A stretch of 64,000 bases of DNA, taken from contig NC_133403.1 in the NCBI RefSeq assembly GCF_047511655.1, positions 16,737,014 through 16,801,013 on the forward strand, in the 5' to 3' direction. Position 1 is the stretch's first letter; every line of letters begins with the position of its first letter. The DNA is from Castor canadensis. Lineage: Eukaryota > Chordata > Mammalia > Rodentia > Castoridae. The notes below the pieces were generated by a model. The model searched no databases. It was not told the origin of the DNA and saw only the letters and a program-made list of their open reading frames with translations. Both the position numbers and the translations under genes were made by a program. Shown one piece after another: positions 23,680 through 35,010 of this stretch.

Positions 23680-24430
23680 CCATAAAGATATTCTCTGACC
23701 TGCCATATTTGGTTGTATGTCATGAGACCCCCATTTCAGAAGTCCTGAAGAAGGCAGGCCACATAGAGAGGCTCAGGCATCTGAGTAGACAGGCCTTGGT
23801 GTGTTCCCCACTCATCCATCAAACATTTCATCAGATTATGTCCAGTCAAATTTCTACATATTGTCCATGTGTATGCAATGAAGTGTCCATAAAAATCCAA
23901 AATGACAGCATCTGGATAGCCCAGACAGCCGACCACATGGATGTTAATGGAGGATGGCACACCCAGAAAGGCCATGGAACCTCTGTACAACTTTCTCCTT
24001 TATCTGCCTGATGTGTTTCTTTATCTGTATCCTTTGTAATAGTCTTTATAATAAATTGGTATGTGTGTTTTCCTTGAGTTCTGTGAGTCACTCAGTTACA
24101 TTCATGGAAACCAAAAAGAGTGTTGTGGGAAGCCCAATGCATAGCCACACACACCACAGAGTAAACAACCTGGGGCTTGTGACTGACATCTGAATTGAAT
24201 TGGGCAGAGGGGTCAGTCTTGGGGACTGAGCCCTCAACCTGTGGTATCTGATACTGGCACCAGGTAGATAGTGTTAAGTTGGCATTGAATCAGAGGACAT
24301 GTCTGTCATTCAGAATTGCTTGCTTGCTTGTTTGTGTGTGGAGAGAAACTCCCACACACCAGGTGTCAGAAGTGATCTGTGTTGTATAGTTAGAAGAAAC
24401 TGAGTTTGAGTCTCGGTTTGTTTTTTCTAC
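23680..24430 (+). mobile_element. retroviral LTR-like element
   Basis: The stretch has the layout of a solo mammalian LTR: a polyadenylation signal (AATAAA near 24,050) followed by 'gtgtgttttccttgagttct', then a 3' part with 'aacaacctggggcttgtgac' and 'gactgagccctcaacctgtg', blocks I associate with old ERV LTRs. Class and exact edges are not resolved. Open frames of 79-100 codons inside it are incidental. Confidence 0.5.
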
Positions 24431-24504
24431 ACAGTCATGAAAGTAAAAAGGTAAGTACTAGGCATAAACAAGGCAAGCATAACAGAAAAAAATAGTCACA
24501 AGAA

Positions 24505-24730
24505 TAGCAAGGGAGCCAGGCACTTTGTGATTGTAATCCTAGTACTCAGGAGGCAGAAATCAGAAAGATCAAGGTTCAAAGCCAGCCCCAGGCAAATAGT
24601 TTGTGAGATCCTAGTTTGAAAATATCCAACACAAAACAGGAATGCTGGAGTGGCTGAAGTGGTAGAGTGCCTGCCTAGTAAAAATGGGACCCTAAGTCCA
24701 AACCCCAGTACCTAATAAAAAGGTGAATAA
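24505..24730 (+). mobile_element. B1-dID SINE, sense
   Basis: 'gattgtaatcctagtactca' B1 start, and ID part 'agtggtagagtgcctgccta ... aaaccccagtacc' with an A-rich tail. Confidence 0.85.
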
Positions 24731-24739
24731 TAAAGAGAG

Positions 24740-25610
24740 TGAGAATAAAGGAGCATTCACTGTGAGGACAGAAGTAGAAAGTAGAGGGCAGGTGAGGAAA
24801 AACAGTTGCTGCTGTGTTAGGTGAACCCCACAGTTTCAGTAGTATAAACATGATAGAGGATACTTCTTATTTCCACTTTCAAGAAGGGTATGTCTATTCA
24901 AGTGCTGCACCTCCAATTAGCAGTTCTGGGACCCAGACCCCCATCCACCAGGTGGTTCTGTCATTTCCAACCCAGACCTTCCATGATGTAGAAGGAACAT
25001 GGAGAGAGTCAAGTTTCAGAGGTTTTAGGAGCTCAGTGTGGAAGTGACCATTTCACTCATTGGTTAGAACATAGTCACAGGCCATAACTTCTTTGAGAAA
25101 GACTGGAAAATACAGTTTGTTTGTGGGCACAGAAGGAGAAGACAGGTTTGCGACTAACATCTAACAGTCTGTGCCACAACTGTTAGTGAGAGACTCAACA
25201 GAGTGTAAAAGGACAGTTGAAATGGAAGTGATATCAATGTGGAATGTCTATAGCTGTCATTTTTTTGTGGTAGATGATCCTCATCTATTGTCATGTCTTA
25301 GTTAAGCAGTTACTCTCATCTGGGTCATGACCTCCCCTGGGAGACATTTTCTGTTGCCACCACTTGGTGAACAGTGCTACTGGAATTTATGGGTGTAAAA
25401 GTTAAGGATGATGCCAAATACACCACATTGCACTAGACAAAGGAATAAGTGGGAGAAAGCACCCCCCATGAAATGTCAAGAAGATAATGTTTGAAGGAAG
25501 AAAGAAAAAGGCAAATAGAAGGTGAGATACTGTGTTTTAAACTTAGAAATAAAGAAAGTAAGATGTGGCACCACAGAGGCTTTATCTTAATTAAATTAAT
25601 TATCTTTGTT
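24740..25610. other. unassigned sequence
   Basis: Possibly an old DNA-transposon or LTR remnant (24,830-25,130), but no family call can be supported. Confidence 0.3.
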
Positions 25611-25611
25611 T

Positions 25612-25730
25612 CTTTTTTTTTAGGCAGGGTCTCAAGATGTAACTCAGGCTGACCTCAAACATGTGATCCTCCTCCAACAGCCTTCTGAGTGCTAGAATTA
25701 CAGGTGTGTACCACCACAGCTAGCTGAGAA
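25612..25730 (-). mobile_element. B1 monomer SINE, antisense
   Basis: Poly-T start, 'caggctgacctcaaa', 'agaattacaggtgtgtacca' end; no ID part. Confidence 0.85.
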
Positions 25731-25734
25731 TGTT

Positions 25735-26200
25735 TTATAGAACTACTTGTAATCTCAATATCTAATGGTGTGTAAAGTGATTTCATTTAAAGTCAATTCT
25801 CACTGTTTCAGAACACAGCCCTCACATAAAGTGAATCTGCTCTCAGGAAGCCTCTGAAGCCTGTGGCAGGCTTGGAAAATTTTTTGATTTCCAAGGAGAC
25901 CAGGCTCAGCAAAGTGAAGCCATCATTTTTAGTACAGGTGAGTTCAAGGCCCAGGTCCTTCTGTTAAATTCTGCTGCCTTTTACAATGTCAAAGGCCAGG
26001 CATTTACTCCATAAGGTGGCACCATGTGAAAATGGGCAACTTATCCTAACAGGATGCAGTGTTTGTCAGGGTGTTTTCTGTCTTCAGAGACTTCTGTGTC
26101 TTTTAAAGTCTGTGAATTTGATGAATGTGCCCATCATTCTAAACCTGAATGAGTGTGGGGGTTTAGGATAGGGAATGTCAGCTGTTAGTGATTTGTGTAT
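25735..26200. other. unassigned sequence
   Basis: No gene or repeat recognised. Confidence 0.4.
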
Positions 26201-26204
26201 GACT

Positions 26205-26295
26205 ATTAGTCTTTAAATAGCTCAGTGGGAGAGCACAGGGTTAGCACTGTGAAGTCCTGGGTTTAATACTCAGCACCAAAAATAAAATACGTACA
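26205..26295 (+). mobile_element. ID SINE, sense
   Basis: 'tagctcagtgggagagcaca' A-box region, 'gggtttaatactcagcacc' B-box region and an A-rich tail. Confidence 0.8.
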
Positions 26296-26464
26296 AAAAT
26301 ATCTCAGTGGAGGTAAACATTTTTGAATAGAGGAAAATCATCAAGCACTTTCTTTTTGTTGATGAAAGAATCTTATCTTGTTATTTTACTTAAGTCTAAC
26401 AAAATGATGAGACTTGCATAGTCTCAGAAAGGAAGACAGTTCCAGGAATGGCTAATTCATTAAG

Positions 26465-26810
26465 AATTTCCCAGCCAAGCTCAGTGGCTCAGGCCACCTA
26501 AGTAGCTAGAGATCAGGAGGATCAAGGTTCTAGGCCAGCATGGGCAAAAAAGCCCATGAGACTCCATCTTAACAACAGCTGGGAATGGAGATGTGTTTCT
26601 GTCCTCCTAGCTATGCAGGGAAGCACAAATAGGAATATTAAGGTCTATGTCAGCCTAGGCATAAAGTGAGACTCTATCTCAAAAACAAGCAATAATAATG
26701 GGCTGGTGGAGTGGCTCAAGTGGTCCAGCAGTTCCTTAACAAATGCAAAGTGCAAGGCTGTGAGTTCACACTGCAGTACCATCAGCAAAAAAAAAAAAAA
26801 AAACAAAAGC
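26465..26810 (+). mobile_element. B1-B1-ID trimeric SINE
   Basis: Two B1-like parts (about 26,470-26,575 and 26,580-26,700) are followed by an ID-like part (26,700-26,785) and an 18-base A-run. The order suggests a three-module retroposon rather than chance neighbours, since a similar order appears at 35,590-35,910 and reversed at 28,935-29,215. Confidence 0.75.
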
Positions 26811-26984
26811 AAAGAACTGCCATAGGCCACATACTTTTCATGATTTTATTGGTCAGTTTGGACCACCTGAGGTCATGTGGCTCCAGTCTGGTCAGTGTGG
26901 AGTGTTGAATCTCTAACATGTTGAATTATTGCAGTAAGGAGGAAACACCATATCAGGCAATGCCAAAAAGCCTAAATCACTGTT

Positions 26985-27100
26985 TTTGTCTTTTGTTTTT
27001 TGTTTTCTTGTTTTCTGATGGACAGGGGTTTGAACTTAAGGTCTTGTACTTGCCAGACAAGCACCTTATTACTTGAGCCATACCTCCAGCCCAAAATCCA
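26985..27100 (-). mobile_element. ID SINE, antisense
   Basis: Poly-T rich start, 'aggggtttgaacttaaggtc', 'gcaccttattacttgagcca'. Confidence 0.8.
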
Positions 27101-27214
27101 GATTTTTAAAGGAAGGCTTTAGGAAGATTTTGACTGAGTATTAGGGCTTTTGGGCTTTATTGCAGCTACAATCTTCCTTTCCCTACCTCTCATTTATATT
27201 AGTGTAAAAGAAGC

Positions 27215-27305
27215 CATTTGGAACTGGGGTTATATCTCAGTGGTAGAACACATGCTTCCTGGTCTCAATCCCCAGCACCAAAAACCAAAGTCCTATAAAA
27301 TTGCC
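27215..27305 (+). mobile_element. ID SINE, sense
   Basis: 'tatatctcagtggtagaaca' and 'tctcaatccccagcacc'. Confidence 0.8.
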
Positions 27306-27324
27306 CCAAATGCCACTGAGATAC

Positions 27325-27655
27325 TTGAGTTTTTGTTTGTTTGTTGTTGTTCTTGGGAACAAACTAGGGCCTCACACATGCTAAGCAAGTGTTTTAGCTC
27401 TGAGCTACACCTCTAACATAGGCATGGAGTTTTCTGTTTAGTTCTTTTATTTATTTATTTATTTTTTGCAGTGCCAGGGGTTGGTCCTAGGGTCTTGTTC
27501 ACATGTTACTCAGATGTTGTATCACTGACCTACACACTCAGTACTCAGAGCCATATACCTTTTTTTTTTGGTGGTGGTATTAAGTTTGAGCTCATGGCCT
27601 TTTGTGCTAAGCAGGTGCTTTACCATCTGAGCCACTACTCCAGCCCCAGAGCCAT
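27325..27655 (-). mobile_element. three consecutive antisense ID SINEs
   Basis: Copies at about 27,330-27,420, 27,455-27,545 and 27,558-27,652, each with its own T-rich leader and reversed B/A box blocks. Confidence 0.75.
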
Positions 27656-27659
27656 ATTT

Positions 27660-28150
27660 TGAATGAGGAATTTCCATCCTGAGAACAGAAGGGGGTTATT
27701 TTTATTGAGTCCTTCTCCATGTCTCTTAATCTCTTGACCACACCTTCAATGGAGTAAGAGAGAAGAGCTCACTATTTGTATTCCAGAAAGATCACCTGAT
27801 GCTACTGAGTATGTGTGATTTTAAACACAGATCAACATCATGGATAACCCAGTATTACATTTTGCCTTGCTTGATAATGAGCCAATTTAGGATAATAAAC
27901 CTAAGGATTACTAGAGATGGCAGATGAGCACAATGCAGAAAATATGCCACTGAATCGAAGAGTTTAAGTGAAGATTCTGGTCTTTAGTCCAATAACCTAA
28001 GTAAGCAGCATCCAGACTGTAGTTATGAATTATTTTAGCTGATTTAAGAATTGTGGACATCTGTGTATATTGTAACCAATTATATTAATGCCTTATTTTG
28101 AAAACTCTTTTGGGCTGTGGTTATAAACAGCTTATTAAATCAGTGTTTTG
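27660..28150. other. unassigned sequence
   Basis: No gene or repeat recognised. Confidence 0.4.
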
Positions 28151-28154
28151 GAGT

Positions 28155-28245
28155 GATTTCTGTGTATGTGGTGCTGGAGTTCAAACCCACAGCTTGAGGG
28201 AAGCTAGGCAAGCGTATTAGCACCGGGCTCTACCCCAAATCCTGG
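28155..28245 (-). mobile_element. ID SINE, antisense, degenerate
   Basis: 'gtgctggagttcaaaccc', 'agctaggcaagcgtatta'. Confidence 0.65.
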
Positions 28246-28249
28246 GAGT

Positions 28250-28800
28250 GATTTTTTCAAAGCAAGTGCTTTGTTACCTGATGATATATATTTAAGAAAC
28301 AGGTGATTTTATAGCTTGATTCCTGTGTTAATCCTGTGTTCTGCCTGGTTGGCAGGACATTCTATTTAATTACTTTTAATGAAACCTAATGAAAGTTTAT
28401 AAGTTAAGAGTGCTTCCCCCAGATCTCACAAAATATTAAGTATCACATTTATTTAACTATATCCTTGACACAATTTGCTGCCATAATACAAAATTATGCT
28501 GGCACTATATAGTGAGAATAATGTACTCCTGGTGATTAGCTTTTTCTTTTGTACTAACGAAAAGTTGAAAAGCTTCCTTGATTTCAGTAATCAGTAAATC
28601 TGAATAATCCTCACTATGCAAATCTCAGCCTTTTATTTCTAACTCTTCCAGGTAACAACATCCATCTCCTACACCACAATAGAAGTGGGTTGGGTCACAA
28701 ATCCATAAACTCAGCTTTATAGCTCACAGGCATTCAGCAGGTAAATCAGTCATGAAGAGTTCATCCCCTTCTCCCTCCTTCCCTTCTTTCCTTCCTTCCC
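28250..28800. other. unassigned sequence
   Basis: No gene or repeat recognised before the CT tract. Confidence 0.4.
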
Positions 28801-28803
28801 TGG

Positions 28804-28805
<2 letters not shown>

Positions 28806-28873
<68 letters not shown>
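28806..28873. repeat. (CT)34 microsatellite
   Basis: Uninterrupted CT dinucleotides, 68 bp, embedded in a CT-rich stretch reaching 28,925. Confidence 0.98.
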
Positions 28874-28875
<2 letters not shown>

Positions 28876-28929
28876 CCCACCTCCATCTCTCTCTTTCCTT
28901 CCTCTCATCCTTCTCCCTCTCTCTTTGTT

Positions 28930-29220
28930 TTATTTATTTTTTTGCAGTTTTGGGGCATGAACTCATTGCCTTGCACTTACTAGGCACTCTGCCACTTAAG
29001 CTATGCCCCAAGCCCTTTTTGCTTTAGTTATTTTTCCAATAGGGTCTCTTTTCTGCCCAAGTCGGCCTGGACCAAGATTCTTGTAATGAGTGCCACCACT
29101 CCCAACTTTTATTGGTTGAAGTGGGATCTCACCTACTTTTTGCCTGGGCTGATTTCCAACTGTGATCCTCCTGAGTATCTGGGATTACAAGTGTGAGCCA
29201 TTGCAACTGGCTAAATTCAC
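28930..29220 (-). mobile_element. antisense ID-B1-B1 composite SINE
   Basis: ID head 28,945-29,012, then two B1-like parts ending at 'gagtgccaccactcccaac' and 'ttacaagtgtgagccattg'. Confidence 0.75.
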
Positions 29221-29249
29221 TCATTTTAATTTTCAATGCCAAGATATTT

Positions 29250-29325
29250 TGTGGTCTGGAAATTTAATCCAGGGACTCACATGTGCTAGATAAGTGCTCT
29301 AGTTCTGAGATACATCCCTGGCATT
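29250..29325 (-). mobile_element. ID fragment, antisense
   Basis: 'atttaatccagggactcac', 'agataagtgctctagttctg'. Confidence 0.6.
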
Positions 29326-29334
29326 CTTTCCAGT

Positions 29335-29465
29335 TATTTAGGTTTTATTCTTTTTTGCATATATTAATTGTACAGAGAGGTTTTGTTGTGATATTTCCAT
29401 ACATGCATATAATGTACTTTGATCATATTCACCCCCTCATCCTCTCTTATCTTCCTCTCCCCCTG
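29335..29465 (-). mobile_element. L1 3' UTR fragment, antisense
   Basis: Resembles 4,650-4,880 and, in reverse, the tails of the L1s at 37,200-37,350 and 39,020-39,070. Confidence 0.5.
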
Positions 29466-29467
29466 AA

Positions 29468-30200
29468 AGAACTGCAGCTGGTGATGGGCAATGAGCACCT
29501 GGAGGTGAGAGAGCTGCGGTTCAAGAACAGAACTTGGCACACAATAGGATTCCCTACTGTTTGTCATGAGCAAGGCCTGTGTGGGCATCGTGGCCATCCT
29601 CAACCACCTGGGCTTGATGGCCAACAAGTCCCTGACCTTGAACTCCTGTACAGGAGCTGCAGAAGAAGTACTTCCACACCCATGAGGAGGACCTTGATTG
29701 ATTCTGGCCCATCATTCTGGCAGCTCACTGCCAGAAGTATGCTGCTACTGAAGGGCATCAGGATACAGTGGCCTCATGACTATTTCTGCAAGTGTAGTGA
29801 CTGCACTGAGAAGCAGAGACACAACTCCCAATGGATGACTAAGGCCTCCAAGGGACTGCAAGCCCTGTGTAACTGTCCTTGTCCAGCTAGGACCTGGTTC
29901 TCACCATCCTGGAGCTCAGCAAGGAACTAGCCTACATAAACAAGGAGTTTTAGGTAAGGGCTGCACTCCGTCTAAGGCACTAACCCAAATCGCCAGGCTT
30001 GGAACCCTTGCTAAGTTGCTCTGGAATCAGTTTTGCCAGGTGGATTTTAAAGCATGTTCAGAGCCAATTTGATGATCTCACTGATTCTCTGCTCCAGCAA
30101 GAATGATGTGATAAATTCACTTTGGGAATGTATATATTCTGGATCATGGAGCTGTAATTATGGTGTTACTGTGTTCTGATTTAAATTTCTTTTAAAAAAG
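29468..30200 (+). pseudogene. unidentified processed pseudogene
   Basis: The stretch has coding-like composition and a 3'UTR-like end but no single intact frame. Three successive frames carry protein-like runs: ELQLVMGNEHLEVRELRF (from 29,471), MSKACVGIVAILNHLGLMAN (from about 29,568), and LQKKYFHTHEEDLD with a run to AAHCQKYAATEGHQDTVAS (about 29,660-29,780), followed by a third frame to about 29,930. The 215-codon frame over 29,283-29,930 begins in repeat DNA and crosses these shifts, so it is not a protein. The 3' region (29,950-30,200) ends with 'tttaaaaaag'. I could not name the parent gene. Confidence 0.55.
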
Positions 30201-30204
30201 AGAC

Positions 30205-30570
30205 TTTTCCAAATTTTTTGGCCTGGGTTGTAGTTATTTTTTCCTTAGTGTAACACAAAAGTGTATTAGTTTTGTTTGCTATATTCCCCTGAATGTGTGC
30301 ATTGTTTCTGGAGGTGCTGCCATTCCAGGTCCACACTTGGAGTGGACACTCTTATTCCACATCCATGCAATAGTGTTAGTTTGGAAGGCTCTATTCATGG
30401 GCTCAATCATTTCTATATCCTTTTAGAGTTGAGCCAACTGATCAATATAAAATGCTATTAAAATTAATCCATTAATGTGACAAATGTCTCTTCTTGAAAT
30501 CTTCAATTGGATGCTCAGTGTGATGAGCCACAAATGTCAGGTGTCAGTGGGTGTTTATGTATGAGACAGT
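30205..30570. other. unassigned sequence
   Basis: No gene or repeat recognised. Confidence 0.4.
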
Positions 30571-30571
30571 A

Positions 30572-30805
30572 TCTTTTGTGTGTGTACGTGAGTGTGTGAA
30601 TATGTGAGTGTGTGAATGTGTGTGTATGTATAGTAGTGTGTGTTTGAGAGTATGTGTGGGTGTGAGGGTGTGTGTATGTGAGTGTGTGTGTGTGAGTGTA
30701 TGTGTCAGTGTGTGGTGTGTTTGGGTGTATTGTGTGAATGTGACTATGACTGTGTGAATGTGTATATGTGTGTGAGTATAAGTGTATATGCTTGTGAGTT
30801 TGTCT
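30572..30805. repeat. degenerate TG-rich array (GTGTGA/ATGTGT units)
   Basis: About 230 bp of GTGTGAATGTGT-type repeats. It is the opposite-strand counterpart in composition of the ACACTC arrays at 13.0 and 14.8-15.6 kb, without shared flanks. The reverse frame (30,515-30,895) is low complexity, not a gene. Confidence 0.92.
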
Positions 30806-30984
30806 TGTCCTTTTTAAACTATGTATAGGTTTTACAATTAATATAGTCCTCTTACCTTTTTGATATGATTTTAAAACTGTCAAAATAATGTTCAACTTTA
30901 AAATAGCTATATTACCAAATTTTTTTTAAATGTCATTTGTATGTTTTTGACAAGATAGGTATAAGAACATGAAATGCTGACTTG

Positions 30985-31055
30985 CTAGTTTGAGTTAGTG
31001 CCTCCATATTGCTTTCCAGAGTGGTTGCACTAGCCTGCATTCCCACAAGCATCAC
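30985..31055 (-). mobile_element. L1 ORF2 fragment, antisense
   Basis: Reverse complement reads 'gtgggaatgcaggctagtgc' and 'ctggaaagcaatatggaggc', the ORF2 segment corresponding to about 50,708-50,760. Confidence 0.6.
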
Positions 31056-31069
31056 AGGAGGGCTTGGGA

Positions 31070-31610
31070 GGGCAAATTTTTATGCAGAGGAAGTTTCAAT
31101 TTTAGTAACAACATATTATTGCCCCTTCCATCATCAACTTGCCACTAGATAGTGGACCAAACACTCCAGGGAATTGTGCTTTATCAGGGGTTTAATGCTG
31201 GTTTCTCCTCATCAATTTGGACACTCAAACAGTGACTATACCCATGTTGACCATGACAAATGAAAGTCCATTTTGCTGAGTCGCTGCATAAGCTTTGTCC
31301 TGCCAGTATGGCCACTTTGTTCATGAGCCCATGGGTCTCATATTGCATACACTTGATTGTTAAAAATCCTCCACAGTCCTCCATTCTTTCTCACCAACCT
31401 CAGTCTGGTTTGCTTGTAAACAGGGCAGGTGTGAACTCATGCTCTCAGAATGATCACAAAAAACCATCCCCTGAGAAAGTGAATCCCAATGAAGAGCCCA
31501 CAAAAGACAAAATATTCCTGATGCAAATAACCCTTTCTTCCACTTCATGAGCAAGTCCAGGTTGCCTTGGGGCCCCTAAGTTCTGTGACTCACCTTTGAA
31601 CCTTGGTAAC
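31070..31610 (-). pseudogene. ERV-L-type pol fragment (RNase H to integrase N-terminus), antisense
   Basis: The minus strand at 31,070-31,390 resembles the integrase zinc-binding/core start of ERV-L pol, and 31,400-31,610 may cover the preceding part. A 66-codon stretch (31,184-31,384) is open but stops and shifts surround it. It belongs to the same class of element as the relic at 18,075-18,690, covering the part of integrase upstream of it. Confidence 0.5.
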
Positions 31611-31619
31611 AAATTTTCC

Positions 31620-32570
31620 TGTGATTTACGCAGATTCTGTGTTTTTCTACTTGTAACAAAACAAGTTTTAACTACTTAGAAATTTTACTGATTCTATGGC
31701 CTACAATAACTTTAGTCACCTAGAGGTAATTCTGAAGGAGATTGTGTCCTATAGATTGTTGTCTATAACCCCACCAAATTATTTCCCTTTCCTGAAGACA
31801 TCTGGCTTTATGTTAGAACAAAGTGAAGTCACAATTTCCCATCTCTGTTGGTTATTGTACATAAGGATTGGAAATGACTCAAAAATAAAGTCTAATAATG
31901 CATGACGGTTTGTGAAATATGCTGGAATGATGGAAAAATTGAATCAGAATTCTTATAATATTTCATAAATTAAGAGGGTTCATTAAACCAAAAGATAAAA
32001 AGGCAATGTGATAAAGAACTGTCTTTTATCCAGAATTGGCAGATACTTTATAAATAAGTAATTTCACTGGAGAAGTCACCATAGGTATATAGTAGATGTT
32101 ATTATGTTATACACATTATAATATAATGTATATATTACAGTATTATACATTATAAATAGAACTTTGAAAACTCATTTATGTTTTGTAGTAAAACGTTGTC
32201 CAAAAGTGGATCCCTGAAAAGTCCCACTTCCTTACCTGTTTATCATTCCCACTTTTGAAAACACATATCATCCAACATCATCACTCATGTCTGATAGCAA
32301 AATCTTCAAGAAAGCACAACAGAGTCTCATTATTCCTGGAAGACATGATTATGGCATGATCATGTGAGTATCAAACACTTCATGTTAGATTCTAGTAATA
32401 TGCCCTTCATAGTGATAGACTTGCTCCCCTTTTGAAAACTGTACTTGCTGACAACACTGATCCTGTAGTGCTTAGTAATCTTAACCTTTGTTGCTTTCAC
32501 TTTAGGAAACAATACTTGGCTTAAAAGATGTACTGTACAAAGAAAAAAGATTTGCTGTAATTACTTATTT
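31620..32570. other. unassigned AT-rich sequence
   Basis: No gene or repeat recognised; a TATA-rich stretch lies at 32,095-32,160. Confidence 0.4.
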
Positions 32571-32574
32571 GATT

Positions 32575-32770
32575 TTGGTAGGACTAGGAATTTAACTGTG
32601 GGCTTCACACTTGCAAAGGAGGTGGAGACACAACTCCAGTCCATTTTGCTCTGCTTATTGTGGAGATGGGGTCTCATGCACTATTTCCCTGGGCTGGCTT
32701 TGAACTTCTATCATCTCAGTCTAAGTCTCAGCAGTAGCTAGGATTACAGCCATGAGCCACCAGGGCATAA
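32575..32770 (-). mobile_element. B1-dID SINE, antisense
   Basis: ID-like head ('ggactaggaatttaactgtg') then B1 part ('gggctggctttgaacttcta', 'ggattacagccatgagccac'). Confidence 0.75.
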
Positions 32771-32919
32771 CTATAATTACTTCTTACCAAGAATAAACAA
32801 GGCATCTCATTTTTAACTACACCATCTAGGATACTTTGAGATTCAAATTAAAGATATAGATTAACGGAAATGTAGACCGTTCACTTTGGTTGTCCTTTTA
32901 GTAGAAATAGGATGTTCAG

Positions 32920-33020
32920 TAATTGTTTTCTTGGCATTACTGAGGCTTAAACTCAGGGTGTCACTCTGGCTTGCTCGGCAGGTGCTCTTACAGCTTGAGC
33001 TACTCAGTCCATCCTTATAG
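32920..33020 (-). mobile_element. ID SINE, antisense
   Basis: 'gaggcttaaactcagggtgt' and 'ctcggcaggtgctcttaca'. Confidence 0.75.
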
Positions 33021-33955
33021 TAAATTATTAACTGTATTTATTCATACATGTCATGTTATAGTTATACACTAAATGCACATTTTAAAGATTAAAATGTGCA
33101 TATGCAGACACATATGAAAGAGACAGCAACTATACTACATGTTTTGTTCTATCCTGCTGAATTGGGCCTAGAACAGATATATATTTGCCTTTCTAGTCCA
33201 TTTCTGCAAAGAGTTTGAAGAAACTGACATTAGTTACCTCTAGGGAAGGATGCACCTAGTGGCTGCGAGATCAACTTATCTCTTTATACTCCTGTGCACA
33301 TTTAGACTATGGTTATATGCCACATTAGTAAATTACTTGCATTAAAACTAAATGTTATTAAACAAAGATCTCTTTAAGAGGAAACAAGTAACAGAAAGCA
33401 GAAAGAATATGTAGACCTCATCACCACCCATTCATGGAATGACCAAGATTCTCACCTCAGCAAGCTGGCTACAACTCCTGCAATGCCACCCCTCTACCTT
33501 GGACCCTGGGCATATACCATGCACAGACAGGGATGTAGGGCCATCCTGTCCTTATCCTCATCCTTCCTCAATTCTCTTCCCTCTACTCCCACTTTCCTTT
33601 AAAAGAGTCCTTTTCAGACTGTCATCAACCTGCAGTATACTTTCTTCTAAGTTTCTGTGTTTGTCCAACTTCTTCCTAAATTAACATACTCACCACCCCA
33701 CCCTTCCTGGTTTATCAAAGTCTAGAGGCACAAAGCAATTTCTAAAAACACCACAAAATCCACAGAAAACTTGAAATTCCTTTTATGTGGCAGATAGCTA
33801 CAGGTCGACAAAGCATTCCACATACATCATTCCACAGAATTCACACATCCGCACCAATCCTGGCAAACCCAACAGCTGCCAAACTGGATTAACTCAGTCT
33901 TGAAGAATTGCACAACCACCAGTATTCAAACTGCTACCTTAGGTTGCTTTTCTAC
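33021..33955. other. unassigned sequence
   Basis: No gene or repeat recognised. The pyrimidine-rich part 33,470-33,660 could be an old LTR but no signature is firm. Confidence 0.35.
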
Positions 33956-33956
33956 C

Positions 33957-33991
33957 TGCTCTGACTGGCTGGCTGGCTTGCTGGCTGGCTT
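33957..33991. repeat. (CTGG)n short tandem repeat
   Basis: Imperfect CTGG/CTTG tetramers. Confidence 0.85.
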
Positions 33992-34639
33992 TTCTCACAA
34001 GTGACAACTCTTGGCATTCAGCATGCTGATAGTGCAAATGCCACCAATGGGACACCTTCCTTCTTGGAGCAGGTGGGGGGGACATAGATTTCCCCAGGAA
34101 TTATCAGAGAGCCCAATGTGAATGCTGGGGAAGGAAAAAGGACAGGGCCTGGGTGATCCCACTACCAAGCCTGGTCTGGAACATGCAGGATTCATGCCCA
34201 TGGATCAGCAGGGATTTGGCCACCACCAGAAAGGATAGCTTTGGTGTCAGGCATGCTCTGCATGCTGGGGAATAAACCATGGAGGAGGGAGGGTGAGCAG
34301 ATTGTTGGCTCAGAAGCACATGAGGGAGAATGAAGCATGCATGCACAAGTCAGAAAAATGTGCAGGGAAGAACCGTACTTGTAATGCCTGCAATTTAGAA
34401 AAGTGACCCTGGGGTCCACCATAAGGAAGAAGAAGGTGCACAAAAGACAAAATTATAGCTCTCTAGCAAAGGCAGCTAGAAACTCCAGGAGGGGCAGGAT
34501 GGTGCTGCAGGGATCCTGGAGATTGGAAAGGGGTGTGATGGCTGGGGTTCCAGGTAGGGTAGGGGTGATGGGTTTCCCAGTGATGTTCACATACAGGTCA
34601 TCCTGGCACTCCAGGTGGTTCAAACCCCAAACCCACCAA
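33992..34639. other. unassigned sequence
   Basis: Several 65-97 codon open frames on both strands but no domain; no family recognised. Confidence 0.35.
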
Positions 34640-35010
34640 AATAAAAAATATGGTATATCCACACTATGGGATATATTCAGCCAAAAAAGGTACTGACACA
34701 TGCTACAACATGGATGAACCTTGAAAACATGCTAAAGGAAAGAAAGTCAGACACAGAGATCACATCTTATACTGTTCAATTTATGTCACATTTCCAAAAT
34801 GAAATAAACAGAGAAAGAATGGATTAGTGGTTGGTTAGGGCTCTGTGAAAAGAAGAGTATCTATAGTTACTCTATGCTTTGAAGCAGAGGAAAGTGTCTT
34901 AAAATTTACTGTGGTGGTGGCTGCCAAGCTCTTACAATATACTAAAAGCAACTGAACTTACTGTAAAGGAATATTTATCTCAATAGAGAGGTTTCCAAGG
35001 GGGAAGAGCA
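34640..35010 (+). mobile_element. old L1 3' end
   Basis: 'gatatattcagccaaaaaag', 'tgctacaacatggatgaacc' and 'attagtggttggttagggct' follow the order of ancient mammalian L1M 3' ends. It differs from the younger L1 tails in this window. Confidence 0.7.

Noticed and set aside
26205-26295. tRNA-Ala gene
   Set aside because: The box A/box B pattern belongs to ID SINEs; no complete cloverleaf and the A-rich tail marks a retroposon. The same applies to the other ID copies.
29283-29930. 215-codon plus-strand open frame as a gene
   Set aside because: Starts in an ID/L1 repeat and crosses at least two frame changes of the underlying pseudogene, so its sequence mixes three frames.
30515-30895. 126-codon open frame on the minus strand
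   Set aside because: Produced by the TG-rich array; low complexity only.
30985-31055. short real exon
   Set aside because: Matches L1 ORF2 in reverse.
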